Assembly (NCBI RefSeq): GCF_005280195.1
Contig: NZ_SZPR01000037.1
Coordinates: 1 to 51,052 of the forward strand
From: Streptomyces galbus
Lineage (GTDB): Bacteria; Actinomycetota; Actinomycetes; Streptomycetales; Streptomycetaceae
Length of the DNA stretch: 51,052 nucleotides
Reading direction: 5' to 3'
This document shows, one piece after another, positions 26,561 to 34,664 of the stretch. The stretch's first letter is position 1; each line of letters begins with the position of its first letter. The notes under the pieces were generated by a model that was not told the origin of the DNA, did no database searches, and saw only the letters and a program-made list of their open reading frames with translations. Made by a program: the position numbers and the translations under genes.

Positions 26561-27097
26561 ATGGCCCACCTCGCCCTGTACACCTTCGGTGTCCTCAAGG
26601 CACCCCTCACCGACCCCGCCCCGCTCGTGCGCGAGTTCCACGCCCGTGGGGCGGACGTCTACCCGCAGATCGCCCGGCACCCGGGCTACCTCGCCCACGC
26701 CGAACCGGCGGACCCCGGGCGGGACGGCACCACACTGTTCGACCTGGACTGGGGCGCGTGGGGGACGTTCGCCGTACCGGCCTGGTACGACCGCGGCCGC
26801 ACCCCGCGGACCACCGCCCTGGCCGCGACCCTGTCGCTCTGGACCGACCTGCCCTCCGCCGTCGACGGGGTCTACTCCGGCCACCACCGCGCGGCGCTCA
26901 CCAGGCGCCACGACTGGTTCGAGCGGACCGGGCACCCGACGCACGTGTGCTGGTGGGTCACCGACGGCACGACACCCACCTGGGAGGACGGGGTCCGGGG
27001 ACTGGAGGACCTGCACGCCCACGGCAGCGCGCCGCACGCGTTCACCTTCCGGCGGCCCTTCACCCCCGAGGGGGCGCCGAGCAGCGCGGCGACATGA
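26561..27097 (+). CDS. DUF3291 domain protein
   Basis: The 178-residue protein matches the DUF3291 family throughout: it starts AHLALYTFGVLKAPL and has DLDWGAWGTFAVPAWYDRG, HHRAALTRRHDWFERTGHP and CWWVTDG. The fold is expected to be a ferredoxin-like dimeric alpha/beta barrel related to monooxygenases such as those of antibiotic pathways, but no enzymatic role is known. The ATG at 26561 has AGGGAG four bases upstream. It stands alone, with a strong terminator directly after it, and converges on the sigma-factor gene. Confidence 0.88.
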   Translation: MAHLALYTFGVLKAPLTDPAPLVREFHARGADVYPQIARHPGYLAHAEPADPGRDGTTLFDLDWGAWGTFAVPAWYDRGRTPRTTALAATLSLWTDLPSAVDGVYSGHHRAALTRRHDWFERTGHPTHVCWWVTDGTTPTWEDGVRGLEDLHAHGSAPHAFTFRRPFTPEGAPSSAAT

Positions 27098-27132
27098 GGA
27101 ACGGGCGTCTGCCGCAGCAGACGCCCGTTCCT
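27097..27132. terminator. Bidirectional terminator hairpin
   Basis: A perfect 16-bp stem (AGGAACGGGCGTCTGC and its complement) with a CGCA loop begins at the last base of the DUF3291 stop codon and lies 27 bp before the end of the convergent sigma gene. Confidence 0.9.
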
Positions 27133-27158
27133 TCGCGCCGGGTGAGACGGCGCAGCCG

Positions 27159-28004
27159 TCAGTCGTTGGTGAGCAGGCCGGCCCGCAGGCGGGCCAGGGT
27201 GCGCGACAGCAGGCGGGAGACGTGCATCTGCGAGACGCCGAGGCGCTCGCCGATCTGGGCCTGGGTCAGCTCCTCCACGAACCGCATGTGGATGATCTGG
27301 CGGTCGCGCTCGTCGAGGTCGGCGATCAGCGGGGCCAGGGAGTGGAAGTCCTCCACGAGCTGCAGCGCGGCGTCCTCGGTGCCGATGAAGTCCTGGAGGG
27401 CGGCCTCGCCGTCCTCGCTGTTGTTGATCGTGGCGTCCAGGGACGAGGAGTTGTAGCCGTTGGCGGCCAGGCGCGCCTCGCGCACCTCGTCCTCGGGCAG
27501 GCTCATCAGCTCCGACAGTTCCTTGACCGTCGGGGTGCGGCCCAGGCGGCTGCGGAGTTCCTCGGTGGCGCGGGCCAGCTGGACGCGGGCCTCCTGCAGG
27601 CGCCGGGGGACGTGGACCGCCCAGGTGGTGTCGCGGAAGAACCGCTTGATCTCCCCGACGATGTAGGGGATCGCGAAGGAGGTGAACTCCACCTCGCGGG
27701 TCAGCTCGAACCGGTCGATCGCCTTGATCAGGCCGATCATGCCGACCTGGACGATGTCCTCCATCTCCTCCGGGCCACGGCTGCGGAAGCGGCCGGCCGC
27801 GTAGCGGACGAGGGACATGTTCATCTCGATGAGCGTGTTGCGGGCGTAGGCGTACTCGGGCGTGCCCTCCTCCAGCACCGCGAGCTGGTCGAAGAACAGG
27901 CGCGACAGTTCGCGGGCGTCCTTCGGCGCGAGGCGGGACGGGTCCGTGACCTCCGGCAGTGCGGATATCTCCGTGTCCGTCTTGGCTGCCGTCAGTGCCA
28001 CCAT
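27159..28004 (-). CDS. SigF/SigB-family RNA polymerase sigma factor
   Basis: The 281-residue protein is a group 3 sigma factor with regions 2 (NMSLVRYAAGRFRSRG; DIVQVGMIGLIKAIDRF), 3 (VHVPRRLQEARVQLA) and 4 (HMRFVEELTQAQIGERLGVSQMHVSRLLS). Streptomyces have about nine paralogues of this class, used in general, osmotic and developmental stress; which one this is cannot be decided here. The ATG has GGGAGGG seven bases upstream. Its own upstream region shows a SigB-type promoter, which would suit autoregulation. No anti-sigma gene adjoins it, unlike sigF or sigB, which usually lie beside an HATPase gene. The phosphatase and STAS genes at 9.5-12.5 kb could act on it indirectly. Confidence 0.93.
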   Translation of the reverse strand: MVALTAAKTDTEISALPEVTDPSRLAPKDARELSRLFFDQLAVLEEGTPEYAYARNTLIEMNMSLVRYAAGRFRSRGPEEMEDIVQVGMIGLIKAIDRFELTREVEFTSFAIPYIVGEIKRFFRDTTWAVHVPRRLQEARVQLARATEELRSRLGRTPTVKELSELMSLPEDEVREARLAANGYNSSSLDATINNSEDGEAALQDFIGTEDAALQLVEDFHSLAPLIADLDERDRQIIHMRFVEELTQAQIGERLGVSQMHVSRLLSRTLARLRAGLLTND

Positions 28005-28057
28005 GATGCGTCCCTCCCTTTGAGCGATGCCGACGCTTACGAGCCGACGAAGCGCGC

Positions 28058-28082
28058 TTACCCCGTCCCACGCATCCCATTC
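28058..28082 (-). promoter_or_regulatory. Putative SigB-type promoter of the sigma-factor gene
   Basis: On the minus strand GAAT (28082-28079), 15 bases, then GGGTAA (28063-28058) fit the stress-sigma pattern GNNT-N14-16-GGGTA. The resulting leader to the ATG at 28004 would be about 46 bases. Confidence 0.4.
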
Positions 28083-28107
28083 CCCCGAAGTCGAGATCCG
28101 ATTCCGG

Positions 28108-29022
28108 CTAGGTGTCCCAGCCCGTCGTCAGGGCGCTGCGCGCCAGTCCCCGCAGCCACCGGTGCGCCTGGTCGGTGTCGTAGCGCTGGTGCCACGACAG
28201 GTACACCGGGGCCAGGGGCAGGTCGAGCGGGAGGGGCAGCACGGCGAGCCGCAGGTCCGCCGCCGCGGGGCGCGCCGCGGCCTCGGGGACGCTGACCAGG
28301 AGGTCCGAGCCGCGTACGAAGTCCAGCGCGGCCGCCTGCGTCGGCACGGTCGCCACCACGCGGCGGGTCAGGCCGAGGCGGGCCAGGGCGTCGTCGAGGG
28401 CGTTGCCGACGTTGCCCCGCCGTGAGACGGTGACGTGTTCGGCGGCGGCGTACTGCTCCGCGGTGACGGCCGCGCCGCGGGTGAGGGGATGCCCCTGCCG
28501 TACGACGACGACGAGGCGGGACGCGCCGACCTTCTCGGCGCGCACGTCCCGTGCTCCCGGATGGTTGGCGTTCGCCTCCAGGTCCACCTCGCCGCGCCGC
28601 AACTCCGGCGTGTCGGTGCTCGCTTCCCCCACGAAACGCAGACGCACCCCCGGTGCCCGGTCGCGTACGGCCGCGAGCAGTGCGGGCCCGCTCAGGGCGA
28701 CCAGCGAGTCGTGCCAGCGGAGCGTGAAGGTGCGCTCCAGCGTCGCCAGGTCGAGTTCACGACTCGGCGCCAGCACCCCCTGCACCTGCTGCAGCAGCTC
28801 GTGCACCTGCTCCCGGACGGCGATCGCGTACGGCGTCGGCGTCATCGTGCGGCCGGTGCGCACCAGGATCTGGTCCCCGGTGGTGCGGCGGATGCGCCCC
28901 AGACTGCGGCTCATGGCCGGCGCGGTGACGTGCAGCCGTGCGGCCGCTCCCGCCACGCTGCCCTCCTCCAGGAGTGCGTCGAGCGCGGCCAGCAGGTTCA
29001 GGTCCAGTTGCACGACAGTCAT
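28108..29022 (-). CDS. LysR-family transcriptional regulator
   Basis: The 304-residue protein has an N-terminal winged HTH (LDLNLLAALDALLEEGSVAGAAARLHVTA is typical; residues about 4-62) and a periplasmic-binding-like effector domain. The start at 29022 (MTVVQLDLNLL) is the usual LysR opening; a longer form begins at 29058. It is divergent from the IMPase-like gene, with 127 bp between, the classical LysR arrangement in which it controls the neighbour. An inverted repeat TTGA-AG-TCAA at about 29046-29055 lies in that gap and could be part of its site. The effector is unknown. Confidence 0.9.
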   Translation of the reverse strand: MTVVQLDLNLLAALDALLEEGSVAGAAARLHVTAPAMSRSLGRIRRTTGDQILVRTGRTMTPTPYAIAVREQVHELLQQVQGVLAPSRELDLATLERTFTLRWHDSLVALSGPALLAAVRDRAPGVRLRFVGEASTDTPELRRGEVDLEANANHPGARDVRAEKVGASRLVVVVRQGHPLTRGAAVTAEQYAAAEHVTVSRRGNVGNALDDALARLGLTRRVVATVPTQAAALDFVRGSDLLVSVPEAAARPAAADLRLAVLPLPLDLPLAPVYLSWHQRYDTDQAHRWLRGLARSALTTGWDT

Positions 29023-29149
29023 CCTAGGCGTGCCTGACATGCATTTGAAGTCAATCACCGGGCTCGGTAGCGTCGATCACGAGGCGCCGGACAGGCGCAC
29101 GGACCGGCCGGAACGGCCACAACACCCCCTGGACGAGCGGGAGTTCACC

Positions 29150-29968
29150 ATGCCCGGAACACTGCACACCCCTGACGTCGCCGCCGAGGACACCGCCCTG
29201 CTCGACGCCACGGTGGCCGCCGTGCGCGAGGCCGGCGCGGCGCTGCGCGGGCGCTTCGCCGACGTCGTCCGCTACGGGACCCGCGACGAGCTGATGCACG
29301 CCCTCGCCGCCAACGACGACACGGCCCTCGACCTCCTGCGCCCCCGCCTCACGCAGGCGCGCCCGGACGCCGGCTGGGTGGAGGAGGAACTCGACGGCGG
29401 GGCGCTGCCGGCCGGCGAGTGGTGGGTCGTGGACCCGGCCGAGGGCAACGTCAACCACCTGCACGCCCTGCCGGAGTGGGCGGTGACCGCCACGCTCGTA
29501 CGGGACAACCAGCCGGTCCTCACCGCAGTGCACCTGCCGCTCACCGGCGAGACCTACACCGCGCTCCGCGGCGCCGGCACCCACCTCGACGGCCGGCCGC
29601 TGCACGTCTCCCCGACCGAGGACCTGGCCCTGGGCATCGTGGCCACCAGTCAGGCGCGGCCGGACGAGGACGACGAGGTCGTGCGGCGCGTGGGTTCCTC
29701 GATCACCGCGATGCTCTCCGACGCGCTCGTGGTCCGCACCGCCGTGCCCGCGACCCTGCACCTGGTGAACGTGGCCGCCGGACGGATCGACGCCTTCTGG
29801 CAGTTCGCCGGCGCCCGCGCCGATCTGCTGCCCGGGGCGCTGCTCGTCACGGAGGCCGGCGGACGGGTCTCCGACGCCGAGGGCCGCCCCTGGACCCCGC
29901 TGAGCGAGGGCTTCCTGGCCGCCGCGCCCGGCGTCCACGCCCAGGCCGTCGCCACCCTCTCGCGCTGA
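29150..29968 (+). CDS. Inositol monophosphatase-like protein with degenerate metal site
   Basis: The 272-residue protein has the IMPase fold signature, but the key motif DPIDGTTNF reads DPAEGNVNH here, and the WDxAAG motif is replaced by GARADLLPGALL. The first Asp of the metal site is kept and the second becomes Glu; the GEE position may be VEEEL. It could have altered metal use, changed substrate, or no phosphatase activity. The ATG at 29150 has GGGAG six bases upstream. It is followed 41 bp later by a Rossmann protein and is divergent from a LysR gene. Together they look like a small conserved cassette. Confidence 0.82.
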   Translation: MPGTLHTPDVAAEDTALLDATVAAVREAGAALRGRFADVVRYGTRDELMHALAANDDTALDLLRPRLTQARPDAGWVEEELDGGALPAGEWWVVDPAEGNVNHLHALPEWAVTATLVRDNQPVLTAVHLPLTGETYTALRGAGTHLDGRPLHVSPTEDLALGIVATSQARPDEDDEVVRRVGSSITAMLSDALVVRTAVPATLHLVNVAAGRIDAFWQFAGARADLLPGALLVTEAGGRVSDAEGRPWTPLSEGFLAAAPGVHAQAVATLSR

Positions 29969-30009
29969 CCCGCACTGCCCCCTCCCACCCTTGAAGGGAC
30001 CGGATCACC

Positions 30010-30606
30010 ATGACCACGATCGCAGTACTCGGGAACGGCCGCGTCGGCGGCAGCCTTGCCGCGGCCCTCACCCGGGCGGGCCACGAGGTGCGGGTGGCCG
30101 ACCGCACGCCGGGCGCCGCCGCGGAGGCCGCCCGCGCCGCGCGGATCGTCATCAACGCCACGCCGGGCGCCGGCTCGCTGGACCGGCTCGCCGCCCTGCG
30201 CGAGGACCTGCTCGGCAAGATCCTCGTCGACGTCTCCAACGCCACCGTCGACGGACCGGACGGCCTGCCCGCCGACCTGGTCTACCCGGGTTCGAGCCTC
30301 GCCGAGCACCTCCAGGAGGCGCTGCCCGACACGGCCGTCGTGAAGACCCTCAACACCATGCTCTTCCCGGTGATGACCGCACCGGCCACCCTCACGCGCG
30401 CACCCGACGCCTTCCTGTCCGGCGACGACCCGCAGGCCAAGCAGGCCGTCCGGGACCTGCTGGTCGGCCTGGGGTGGCGGCCCGAGTGGATCACCGACCT
30501 GGGTGGCATCCGGACCGCGCGCGCCACGGAGGCCGCGGTCCTCTTCGTGCCCCACGTGATACGGGCCGACGGGTTCGCGCCGTTCGCGATCTCGATCGCC
30601 CGCTGA
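30010..30606 (+). CDS. NADPH/F420-oxidoreductase-like Rossmann protein
   Basis: The 198-residue protein starts with a dinucleotide-binding fold TIAVLGNGRVGGSLAAALTRAGH and keeps the length and middle block VVKTLNTMLFPVM of the NADPH-dependent F420 reductase family. Members transfer hydride between NADPH and F420 or act on small carbonyl compounds; many are of unknown function. GAAGGGA lies 11 bases before the ATG. It is the second gene of a likely operon with the IMPase-like protein under the divergent LysR regulator. No F420-dependent enzyme is nearby, so an F420 role is not supported by context. Confidence 0.82.
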   Translation: MTTIAVLGNGRVGGSLAAALTRAGHEVRVADRTPGAAAEAARAARIVINATPGAGSLDRLAALREDLLGKILVDVSNATVDGPDGLPADLVYPGSSLAEHLQEALPDTAVVKTLNTMLFPVMTAPATLTRAPDAFLSGDDPQAKQAVRDLLVGLGWRPEWITDLGGIRTARATEAAVLFVPHVIRADGFAPFAISIAR

Positions 30607-30759
30607 GACGGCGGTGGCCGGGTCGTACCGGCGGCGGTGACGGACGGCGTCCGGAGTGTTGACATGCTCACTACCCCTCCCCAATCATCCGTGGAGCCCG
30701 GCAGTGCGAACGACGTTCGGCATCCCGAACGCACTTTTCGACCAGCCCTAGGAGCCCCG

Positions 30760-32406
30760 GTGCACCGACGATCAGCCAGACGACTCCTCCACCTCCTGGC
30801 GGCCACCGCATTGACGGTCGCCGCGTCGCTCACGGCCGCCGCCCACTCCACCGCTTCCGCCGCCCCCGGCAGCCCGGCCCTCACCCCGCCACTGGGCTGG
30901 AACAGCTGGAACAGCTTCGGGTGCGGGGTCACCGAGGCGCAGGTGCGCGCGGCCGCCGACGCTATGGTGTCCTCCGGGATGCGCGACGCCGGCTACCGGT
31001 ACGTGGTGGTCGACGACTGCTGGTTCGACCCGCAGCGCGACGCGTCCGGCACCCTGCGCGCCAACGCCACCAAGTTCCCGAGCGGCATGAAGGCGCTCGG
31101 CGACTACATCCACGGCAAGGGCCTGAAGTTCGGCATCTACCAGGTGCCCGGTGACCGCACCTGCGCGCAGACCAGCGGCGCCTATCCCGGCTCCACGGGC
31201 AGCAGGGGCCACGAGACCCAGGACGCCGCCACCTTCGCCTCCTGGGGCGTCGACTACCTGAAGTACGACTGGTGCTCCTCCAGCGGCACCCGGGACGAGC
31301 AGGTCGCACGGTTCACGCTGATGCGTGACGCCCTGCGCGCCACCGGCCGGCCCATCGTCTACAGCATCAACCCCAACAGCTTCCACGCCATCACCGGCGC
31401 CGACTACAACTGGGGCGAGGTCGCCGACCTGTGGCGGACGACCGAGGACCTGCTCGACATCTGGCAGAACGGCAACACCAACAGTTATCCGATGGGCGTC
31501 GGCAACGTCCTGGACGTCACCGCGCCGCTGGCCGCCCAGTCGGGCCCCGGCCACTGGAACGACCCCGACATGCTGGTCGTCGGCCGTCCCGGCCTGACCC
31601 TCACCGAGTCCCGCTCCCACTTCGCCCTGTGGGCGCTGCTGGGCGCCCCGCTCATGGCCGGCAACGACATCCGCACGATGTCCGCCGACGTCAGCGCGAT
31701 CCTGCGCAACCCCCGCCTGCTGGCCGTGGACCAGGACTCCCTCGGGGCGGGCGGGCGCAGGGTGCGCGACGACGGCAGCACCGAGGTGTTCGCCAAGCCG
31801 CTGTCCGACGGCTCGGTCGCGGTGGGCCTGTTCAACCGGGGGGAGAGCGCCGCCACGGTCACCGCCACCGCCGCCCAGGTCGGCCTGACCGGCGGGCCCT
31901 TCACCCTCACCGACCTGTGGACCGGCGCCACGTCCAGCACGTCCGGGCAGGTCTCCGCCGGCGTCCCCGCGCACGGCGTGGCCGCGTTCCGGATGAGCGG
32001 GGGCAGCCCGCTGGCCGCCACCACGTCACGCCTGCGCGGCACCGCGTCCGGCCGCTGCGCGGACGTCGACAAGGCCTCCACCGCCGCCGGGGCCACCGTC
32101 CTGGTCTGGGACTGCCACACGGCCGCCAACCAGCTCTGGACCACCTGGGCCGGCGGCGAGATCCGCGTCTTCGGCGACAAGTGCCTGGACGCCTACAACC
32201 AGGGCACCGCCAACGGCACCCGGGTGATCACCTGGCCCTGCAACGGCCAGGCCAACCAGAAGTGGACCGTCGGCTCCGACGGGTCGGTCCGCAACGTCCA
32301 CGCCGGCCTGTGCCTCGACGTCGACGGCGCCGGCACCGCGAACGGCACCCCGCTGGTCCTGTGGTCCTGCACCGGTCAGGCGAGTCAGAAGTGGACCCGG
32401 GCCTGA
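30760..32406 (+). CDS. Exported alpha-galactosidase, GH27 with C-terminal ricin-type lectin domain
   Basis: The GTG at 30760 has AGGAG five bases upstream and opens a Sec signal peptide with basic VHRRSARRLL, ending near HSTASA. The GH27 catalytic domain begins with PPLGWNSWNSFGC, has nucleophile Asp171 in YLKYDWC, probable acid/base Asp231 in WRTTEDLLD and the family motif GHWNDPDML at 266-273. After a beta-sandwich domain (about 340-415), residues about 425-548 form a ricin/CBM13 trefoil with QLW, QKW and QKW repeats for binding polymeric sugar. It should remove alpha-galactosyl groups from plant galactomannan or raffinose sugars outside the cell. An upstream ATG at 30664 is unlikely since it lacks a ribosome site. 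Confidence 0.93.
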   Translation: MHRRSARRLLHLLAATALTVAASLTAAAHSTASAAPGSPALTPPLGWNSWNSFGCGVTEAQVRAAADAMVSSGMRDAGYRYVVVDDCWFDPQRDASGTLRANATKFPSGMKALGDYIHGKGLKFGIYQVPGDRTCAQTSGAYPGSTGSRGHETQDAATFASWGVDYLKYDWCSSSGTRDEQVARFTLMRDALRATGRPIVYSINPNSFHAITGADYNWGEVADLWRTTEDLLDIWQNGNTNSYPMGVGNVLDVTAPLAAQSGPGHWNDPDMLVVGRPGLTLTESRSHFALWALLGAPLMAGNDIRTMSADVSAILRNPRLLAVDQDSLGAGGRRVRDDGSTEVFAKPLSDGSVAVGLFNRGESAATVTATAAQVGLTGGPFTLTDLWTGATSSTSGQVSAGVPAHGVAAFRMSGGSPLAATTSRLRGTASGRCADVDKASTAAGATVLVWDCHTAANQLWTTWAGGEIRVFGDKCLDAYNQGTANGTRVITWPCNGQANQKWTVGSDGSVRNVHAGLCLDVDGAGTANGTPLVLWSCTGQASQKWTRA

Positions 32407-32407
32407 G

Positions 32408-32444
32408 GTCCGGGTGAGAGGAACGGGCGTCGGGGCACTCGGAC
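32408..32444 (+). promoter_or_regulatory. Hairpin between the galactosidase stop and the YihY start
   Basis: GTCCGGGTG (32408-32416) can pair with CACTCGGAC (32436-32444), with one G-U pair, around a 19-base loop. The stem ends three bases before the next start codon, so it could end the upstream transcript or limit translation of the membrane protein. Confidence 0.35.
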
Positions 32445-32447
32445 GTC

Positions 32448-33494
32448 ATGGCAAAGCTGCACATACCCGGTCGAAAAGACCATCCGACGGACGACGGGCC
32501 CCACCCGGACGACGTGGGCCCGGGCCCCGACGTGGAGCGGCGCGCGCCGGACGCTCCCACGAAACTGCCGAAGGGCGCGTGGCGCGCGGTGCTCAAGGGC
32601 AGCCTGCGTGAGTTCAAGGACGACGAGCTGACCGACCGCGCGGCGGCCCTGACGTACTACGGCATCCTGGCCGTGTTCCCCGCACTGCTGGCCCTGGTGT
32701 CCTTGCTGGGCCTGACCGGCAGGTCGACCACGGACAAGCTGCTGAACAACATCAAACAGCTCGCACCCGGCTCCGCCCGCGACATCCTCACCAACGCGGT
32801 GCAGCAGCTCCAGGGCAGCGCCGGTGTCGGCTCGCTCATGGCGGTCGTCGGCCTGGTTCTCGCGATCTGGTCGGCGTCCGGCTACGTGGCGGCGTTCATG
32901 CGCGCGGCGAACGCCGTCTACGACATGCCCGAGGGCCGCCCGGTGTGGAAGATCCTCCCCGTGCGGCTCGGCGTGACGATCACGCTCCTGATCCTGGCCG
33001 TGGTCAGCGCGGTGATCGTGGTCTTCACCGGCGGCCTGGCCCACCGGGCCGGCACCGCCCTCGGCCTCGGCGACACGGCCGTGACCGTGTGGTCGATCGC
33101 CAAGTGGCCGGTGCTGGTCGTCCTGGTCACCATCATGATCGCGATCCTGTACTGGGCGAGCCCGAACGCCAAGGTGAAGGGCTTCAAGTGGATCACCCCG
33201 GGCAGCTTCCTGGCCCTGGTGATCTGGCTGATCGCCTCCGCCGGGTTCGCGTTCTACGTCGCCAACTTCGCCTCGTACAACAAGACCTACGGCACGATGG
33301 CCGGCGTCATCGTCTTCCTGGTGTGGCTGTGGATCAGCAACCTCGCCATCCTGCTGGGCCTGGAGTTCGACGCGGAGGCCGCCCGGCAACGGGCCATCGC
33401 CGGGGGACACCCGCCGGAGGCCGAGCCGTACACCCAGCCGCGCGACACCCGGAAGTGGGACGAGGAGGACCGCCGCCGCATGGAGGAGGGCTGA
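32448..33494 (+). CDS. YihY/BrkB-family inner membrane protein
   Basis: The 348-residue protein has a charged N-terminal tail of about 50 residues, the family block LTDRAAALTYYGILAVFPALLAL, and six hydrophobic helices, with FVANF-like and YNKTYGTMAGVIVFLVWLWISN motifs near the end. The hydrophilic C-terminal tail is Asp/Glu/Arg-rich. The family is also called virulence factor BrkB, but its function is not known; it is not an RNase BN. The start ATG at 32448 lacks a clear ribosome site and is preceded by a hairpin. The next gene is convergent, ending at 33531. Confidence 0.9.
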   Translation: MAKLHIPGRKDHPTDDGPHPDDVGPGPDVERRAPDAPTKLPKGAWRAVLKGSLREFKDDELTDRAAALTYYGILAVFPALLALVSLLGLTGRSTTDKLLNNIKQLAPGSARDILTNAVQQLQGSAGVGSLMAVVGLVLAIWSASGYVAAFMRAANAVYDMPEGRPVWKILPVRLGVTITLLILAVVSAVIVVFTGGLAHRAGTALGLGDTAVTVWSIAKWPVLVVLVTIMIAILYWASPNAKVKGFKWITPGSFLALVIWLIASAGFAFYVANFASYNKTYGTMAGVIVFLVWLWISNLAILLGLEFDAEAARQRAIAGGHPPEAEPYTQPRDTRKWDEEDRRRMEEG

Positions 33495-33530
33495 CCGCGC
33501 GTCCGACGGCCGTCAGCCCGCGGTGCGTCG

Positions 33531-34550
33531 TCAGCCCACGGTGCTCGCGCGGATCTCCAGGCGGTGCGGGACGACGATGTCCTGCGGCGGGACCGCCGGG
33601 GCGGGGCTGTAGATACGGTCGGCGAGGCACTGCAGGGCACGTTCCGTGATCTGCCGCTTGTCCGGGACGACCGTCGTCAGGGCCGGATGGGCCCAGCGGG
33701 CGTCGTCGATGCCGTCGAAGCCGACGACCGCCAGGTCCCCGGGGACGCGCAGACCCCGTTGATGGGCGCAGTGCAGCGCGCCCAGGGCGAGTTCGTCGCT
33801 GAAGGCGAACACGGCGTCGACCTCCACGCCCTCGTCGAGCAGGGCCGACATCGCCGCGTACCCGTCCTCGCGGTGCAGGGTCGCGACGGTCCGCTCCAGC
33901 GCGGGGTCGGGGGCGATGCCGGCGCGGCGCAGCGCCGCGGTGTAGCCCTCGTGGCGCTGACGGGCGGTGCCGTTGTGCAGGTGCGGCTGGAGCCCGAGGG
34001 CGGCGATGCGCCGGCGGCCCAGGCCGAGCAGGTGCGTGGTCGCCTCGTCGGCCGCCGGCACGTTGTCCACGGCCACCCGGTCGGCGAGGCCGCCGGGACT
34101 GCGCTCGCCCAGGAAGACGAGGGGCACCCCCCGGGCGTGCGCGGCGAGGTCCTCCGGGCTGAGGGCCCACGGGCTGATGATCAGCCCGTCGACGACCCGT
34201 CCGCCGGTGCCCTCCAGCAGGCGCCGCTCGGCGTCGGCGTCACCGAAGGTCTGGTCGATCACGACGGTCCAGGAGCGCTGCTGCGCGGCCTGCACGAGCA
34301 GGCCGGCCAGCTCACTGAAGTACGGCGAGTGGAGCTCCGGGATGGCCAGGCCGATCAGCCCCGTCCGGCCGGCGCGCAGGTTGCGGGCGGCGACGTTGGG
34401 GCGGTAACCGAGCTCGTCCAGCGCGGCCTGCACCTTGACGCGGGTGTGCTCGGCGACGGCACCGGAGCCGCTGACGACGTTCGAGACGGTCCTGATCGAC
34501 ACCCCGGCGAGGGCGGCGACGTCCTTGAGGCGGCTGGTCACGCCGGACAT
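33531..34550 (-). CDS. LacI-family transcriptional regulator
   Basis: The 339-residue protein has the LacI headpiece (LKDVAALAGVSIRTVSNVVSG) with hinge helix, then a periplasmic-binding-like effector domain (LIGLAIPELHSPYFSEL and VVGFDGIDDARWAHPALTTV). The ATG at 34550 has GGAGG ten bases upstream. It is divergent from the dioxygenase gene at 34665. The gap holds a perfect 14-bp palindrome of LacI type, which is probably its operator, so it likely represses itself and the dioxygenase. The effector sugar or metabolite is unknown; no sugar transporter is adjacent, unusual for the family. Confidence 0.93.
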   Translation of the reverse strand: MSGVTSRLKDVAALAGVSIRTVSNVVSGSGAVAEHTRVKVQAALDELGYRPNVAARNLRAGRTGLIGLAIPELHSPYFSELAGLLVQAAQQRSWTVVIDQTFGDADAERRLLEGTGGRVVDGLIISPWALSPEDLAAHARGVPLVFLGERSPGGLADRVAVDNVPAADEATTHLLGLGRRRIAALGLQPHLHNGTARQRHEGYTAALRRAGIAPDPALERTVATLHREDGYAAMSALLDEGVEVDAVFAFSDELALGALHCAHQRGLRVPGDLAVVGFDGIDDARWAHPALTTVVPDKRQITERALQCLADRIYSPAPAVPPQDIVVPHRLEIRASTVG

Positions 34551-34619
34551 CTTCGCACGACCTCCGGAACGGACCAGCCGGCGTGGGGATCGCCCCCGCA
34601 CGCATCCTTGCGACGTGGA

Positions 34620-34633
34620 ATGCAACGTTGCAT
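34620..34633. promoter_or_regulatory. LacI-type operator palindrome
   Basis: ATGCAACGTTGCAT is a perfect 14-bp palindrome with the central CG typical of LacI-family operators. It lies 70 bp before the lacI-type start and 31 bp before the dioxygenase GTG, so one bound dimer could control both genes. Confidence 0.75.
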
Positions 34634-34664
34634 CATGGAGTGAACCCACCCGAGGAGCCGCCCT

